Shown here piece after piece: positions 37,048 to 38,484 of a DNA stretch of 38,484 nucleotides. Below the pieces are notes generated by a model. It was not told where the DNA came from. It ran no database searches and was given only the letters and a program-made list of their open reading frames with translations. This DNA is from Cyclobacteriaceae bacterium (GTDB lineage Bacteria; Bacteroidota; Bacteroidia; Cytophagales; Cyclobacteriaceae): positions 1-38,484 of the forward strand of contig JAHBUB010000033.1 of assembly GCA_019638285.1 (NCBI GenBank), in the 5' to 3' direction. Made by a program: the position numbers and the translations under genes. Positions within the stretch are counted from its first letter, which is position 1, and every line of letters starts with the position of its first letter.

Positions 37048-37493
37048 TATTGTATTAACTTAATTCCTACTTTATCATCTAATACAAGGCTTCCGCCAAT
37101 AAAATTCCCTACCATCAAAAGAAGAACAAGAAATACTTTAATTCCTAGTACCGCAACACTTCCTTCATGGAAAGACGGATAGGACAGATACATCGAATAA
37201 GCCATTACCGTATATCCAATCAGTACAACTCCGTTTATACTACCATGAAGCAAAGCCTTCTTCATGACGTCTTCCTTTTCCGCTGCAATCGATGTAATAT
37301 CCAAGGCTCCAAAAATTGCAGCCACCCATCCTATCCCAACTCCACATACCAATATCCAAAAAGAAGCAAAAGCAAAGCTTACATTGTGCGTGTATATCAA
37401 AAGCCCATAGAGTAAACATTCCACAGGAAAAAGGGCCGCAGGAAAATGCAGTAGCATCATATGGATAGGATGGCCGAAAATTTTCATTTCCAA
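37047..37493 (-). CDS. DUF2231-like four-helix membrane protein
   Basis: A 148-residue inner-membrane protein with about four helices (approximately 12-33, 38-62, 80-105, 113-138). The N-terminal motif GHPIHMMLLHFPAAL (H8, P9, H11, H16, P18) is the hallmark of the DUF2231 group, whose conserved histidines suggest heme or metal binding, though this is not proven for the family. It overlaps the sigma-factor start by one base and follows another small membrane protein by nine bases. That arrangement makes it a candidate for sensing or anchoring linked to the sigma factor. Confidence 0.82.
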   Translation of the reverse strand: MEMKIFGHPIHMMLLHFPAALFPVECLLYGLLIYTHNVSFAFASFWILVCGVGIGWVAAIFGALDITSIAAEKEDVMKKALLHGSINGVVLIGYTVMAYSMYLSYPSFHEGSVAVLGIKVFLVLLLMVGNFIGGSLVLDDKVGIKLIQ

Positions 37494-37502
37494 ATCTTCT
37501 AT

Positions 37503-37841
37503 CTATACAAAGGTAAATATGAGTAAAGCGACAAATGCAGCCACTGCCACCAGTGCATGCACAAATGCTATACCCAACGGCCGGGTCTTTGATTTTAGAT
37601 TAGTAAAGAAAAGATAAAATCCACCCAAGGCTCCTAAAACAAATAAAATAATGCTGAATTGGGGGTAATTTGTAGGATTTTGAAGTGCATACACAGTAAT
37701 CAACACCAGAGCAATTGCCGCAATAATCCCATGACTATAGATTACACCTTTTGGTGCATCATTCTTTGAAAGCCACTTCAGGAGGATAATAAGCCCTAAT
37801 ACAGCCGCAATGGCAAATAGAGCAATAGTTATATATAACAT
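37503..37841 (-). CDS. Small four-helix membrane protein
   Basis: Not recognised as a named family. 112 residues, almost entirely hydrophobic, with helices at about 2-22, 35-52, 62-80 and 90-110. Histidines in YSHGIIAA and FVHALVAV lie in helices 2 and 4 at similar depths and could ligate heme or metal, as inferred only from their placement. First gene of the leftward trio with the DUF2231 protein and ECF sigma factor. Divergent from yebC with a 133-base intergenic region. Confidence 0.75.
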   Translation of the reverse strand: MLYITIALFAIAAVLGLIILLKWLSKNDAPKGVIYSHGIIAAIALVLITVYALQNPTNYPQFSIILFVLGALGGFYLFFTNLKSKTRPLGIAFVHALVAVAAFVALLIFTFV

Positions 37842-37974
37842 AGTCTTAAATTTTGGTTACGATCAGTATAGAGTGCCTTATCTTCCGAAAGGTTACAAAC
37901 AGGGGCTCGTATATTTTCTGTTTCAATTCAGACACTTAATTTTACAGCACTCAAAACCGAAAGAATTTTAAGCC

Positions 37975-38484
37975 ATGGGACGTATTTTTGAAACGAGAAA
38001 GCATAAAATGTTCGCACGCTTTGACCGAATGGCCAAAGCATTTTCTAGAATAGGGAAAGAAATTTCAATCGCTGTAAAAATGGCTGGTCCATTGCCGGAA
38101 AATAATCCCCGGCTTAGAATGGCCATGCAAAATGCCAAAGGTGCTAACATGCCTAAAGACCGTGTAGAAAATGCCATTAAAAAAGCATCGGCAAAAGACA
38201 CCGCCAGTTACGAAGAAGTTACTTACGAAGGCTACGCAGCCCACGGAGTGGCTGTGGTTGTAGATACGCAAACCGATAACCCCACCAGAACAGTTGCCAA
38301 CGTGCGTTCCTATTTCAATAAACTAAATGGATCTTTGGGCACACAGGGCTCGGTAAGCTATATGTTTAAAAAATTGGCTCTTTTTAAATTTGCACTAGGT
38401 AAGTTTAATGCCGAAGAGTTGGAGTTAGAATTGATAGATGCCGGACTTACAGATTTGCAGGTAAGTGAAGATACTGTTTTGGCT
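37975..38484 (+). CDS. yebC: YebC/PmpR family protein, partial at window edge
   Basis: Open from the ATG at 37975 to the window end (170 codons without a stop); family members are about 235-245 residues, so about 70 are missing. The N-terminus MGRIFETRKHKMFARFDRMA is the Bacteroidota form of the usual AGHSKW start. It then has the conserved DRMAKAFSRIGKEI, NPRLRMAMQNAKGANMPKD, VENAIKKA, YEGYAAHGVAVVVDTQTDNP and NVRSYFNKLNGSLGTQGSVS. YebC proteins act as translation factors that ease ribosome stalling at proline stretches or as DNA-binding regulators, depending on the organism. The gene reads rightward from the shared promoter region with the membrane-protein/sigma operon. Confidence 0.95.
   Translation, partial: MGRIFETRKHKMFARFDRMAKAFSRIGKEISIAVKMAGPLPENNPRLRMAMQNAKGANMPKDRVENAIKKASAKDTASYEEVTYEGYAAHGVAVVVDTQTDNPTRTVANVRSYFNKLNGSLGTQGSVSYMFKKLALFKFALGKFNAEELELELIDAGLTDLQVSEDTVLA

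Noticed and set aside
37968-38271. Two minus-strand open frames at the right end
   Set aside because: They are antisense to the YebC coding sequence, which has strong family motifs.

Overview
The window looks like the chromosome of a member of the Bacteroidota, most likely a Cytophagales-type gliding or soil/marine lineage. The evidence is a TonB-dependent receptor with an N-terminal carboxypeptidase-regulatory-like domain, a YebC of the Bacteroidota sequence type, moderate AT richness, no strong Shine-Dalgarno pattern before genes, occasional TTG starts, and above all six large FtsX/MacB-type permeases in one stretch. No rRNA, tRNA, CRISPR array, prophage or insertion sequence was seen. No gene-free stretch exceeds 300 bases.

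Layout: 1-211 holds an unassigned edge segment and a rho-independent terminator for the leftward heme-type TonB receptor (212-2626), which follows a small conserved membrane-anchored protein (2714-3250). Next come three leftward exported metallopeptidases: two tandemly duplicated M14 carboxypeptidases (3393-6167 and 6368-9127) and an M28 aminopeptidase with a PA domain (9294-10958). A complete tripartite drug-efflux operon under a TetR repressor follows (15725 down to 11111): tetR, tolC-like, emrA-like, emrB-like. Its inner-membrane pump gene carries a one-base frameshift, and a twin palindromic operator sits just upstream of tetR.

From 15866 to 35624 the window is dominated by FtsX/MacB-type permeases with no ATPase gene: a PadR-controlled permease with a prefix domain, a four-permease leftward operon (19000-28679), and a further single permease (33177-35624). 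Divergent from the four-gene operon is a sigma-54 activator (NtrC-type response regulator) and an NtrY-like histidine kinase, followed by an M20-family amidohydrolase. I infer a two-component, sigma-54-dependent circuit driving the permease operon. The right end has a hypothetical protein, an ECF sigma factor translationally coupled to two small membrane proteins, and the first 170 codons of yebC, cut by the window edge.

The strongest structure not explained by genes is a set of four intergenic arrays of degenerate 7-base repeats, at 6252-6365, 9221-9297, 30254-30340 and 31779-31942. Each has its own unit sequence, each begins at or within about 13 bases of the stop codon of the upstream gene, and three of the four are arranged as inverted arms that can fold into long hairpins. 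They resemble in period, but not in host, the heptanucleotide STRR repeats of cyanobacteria.
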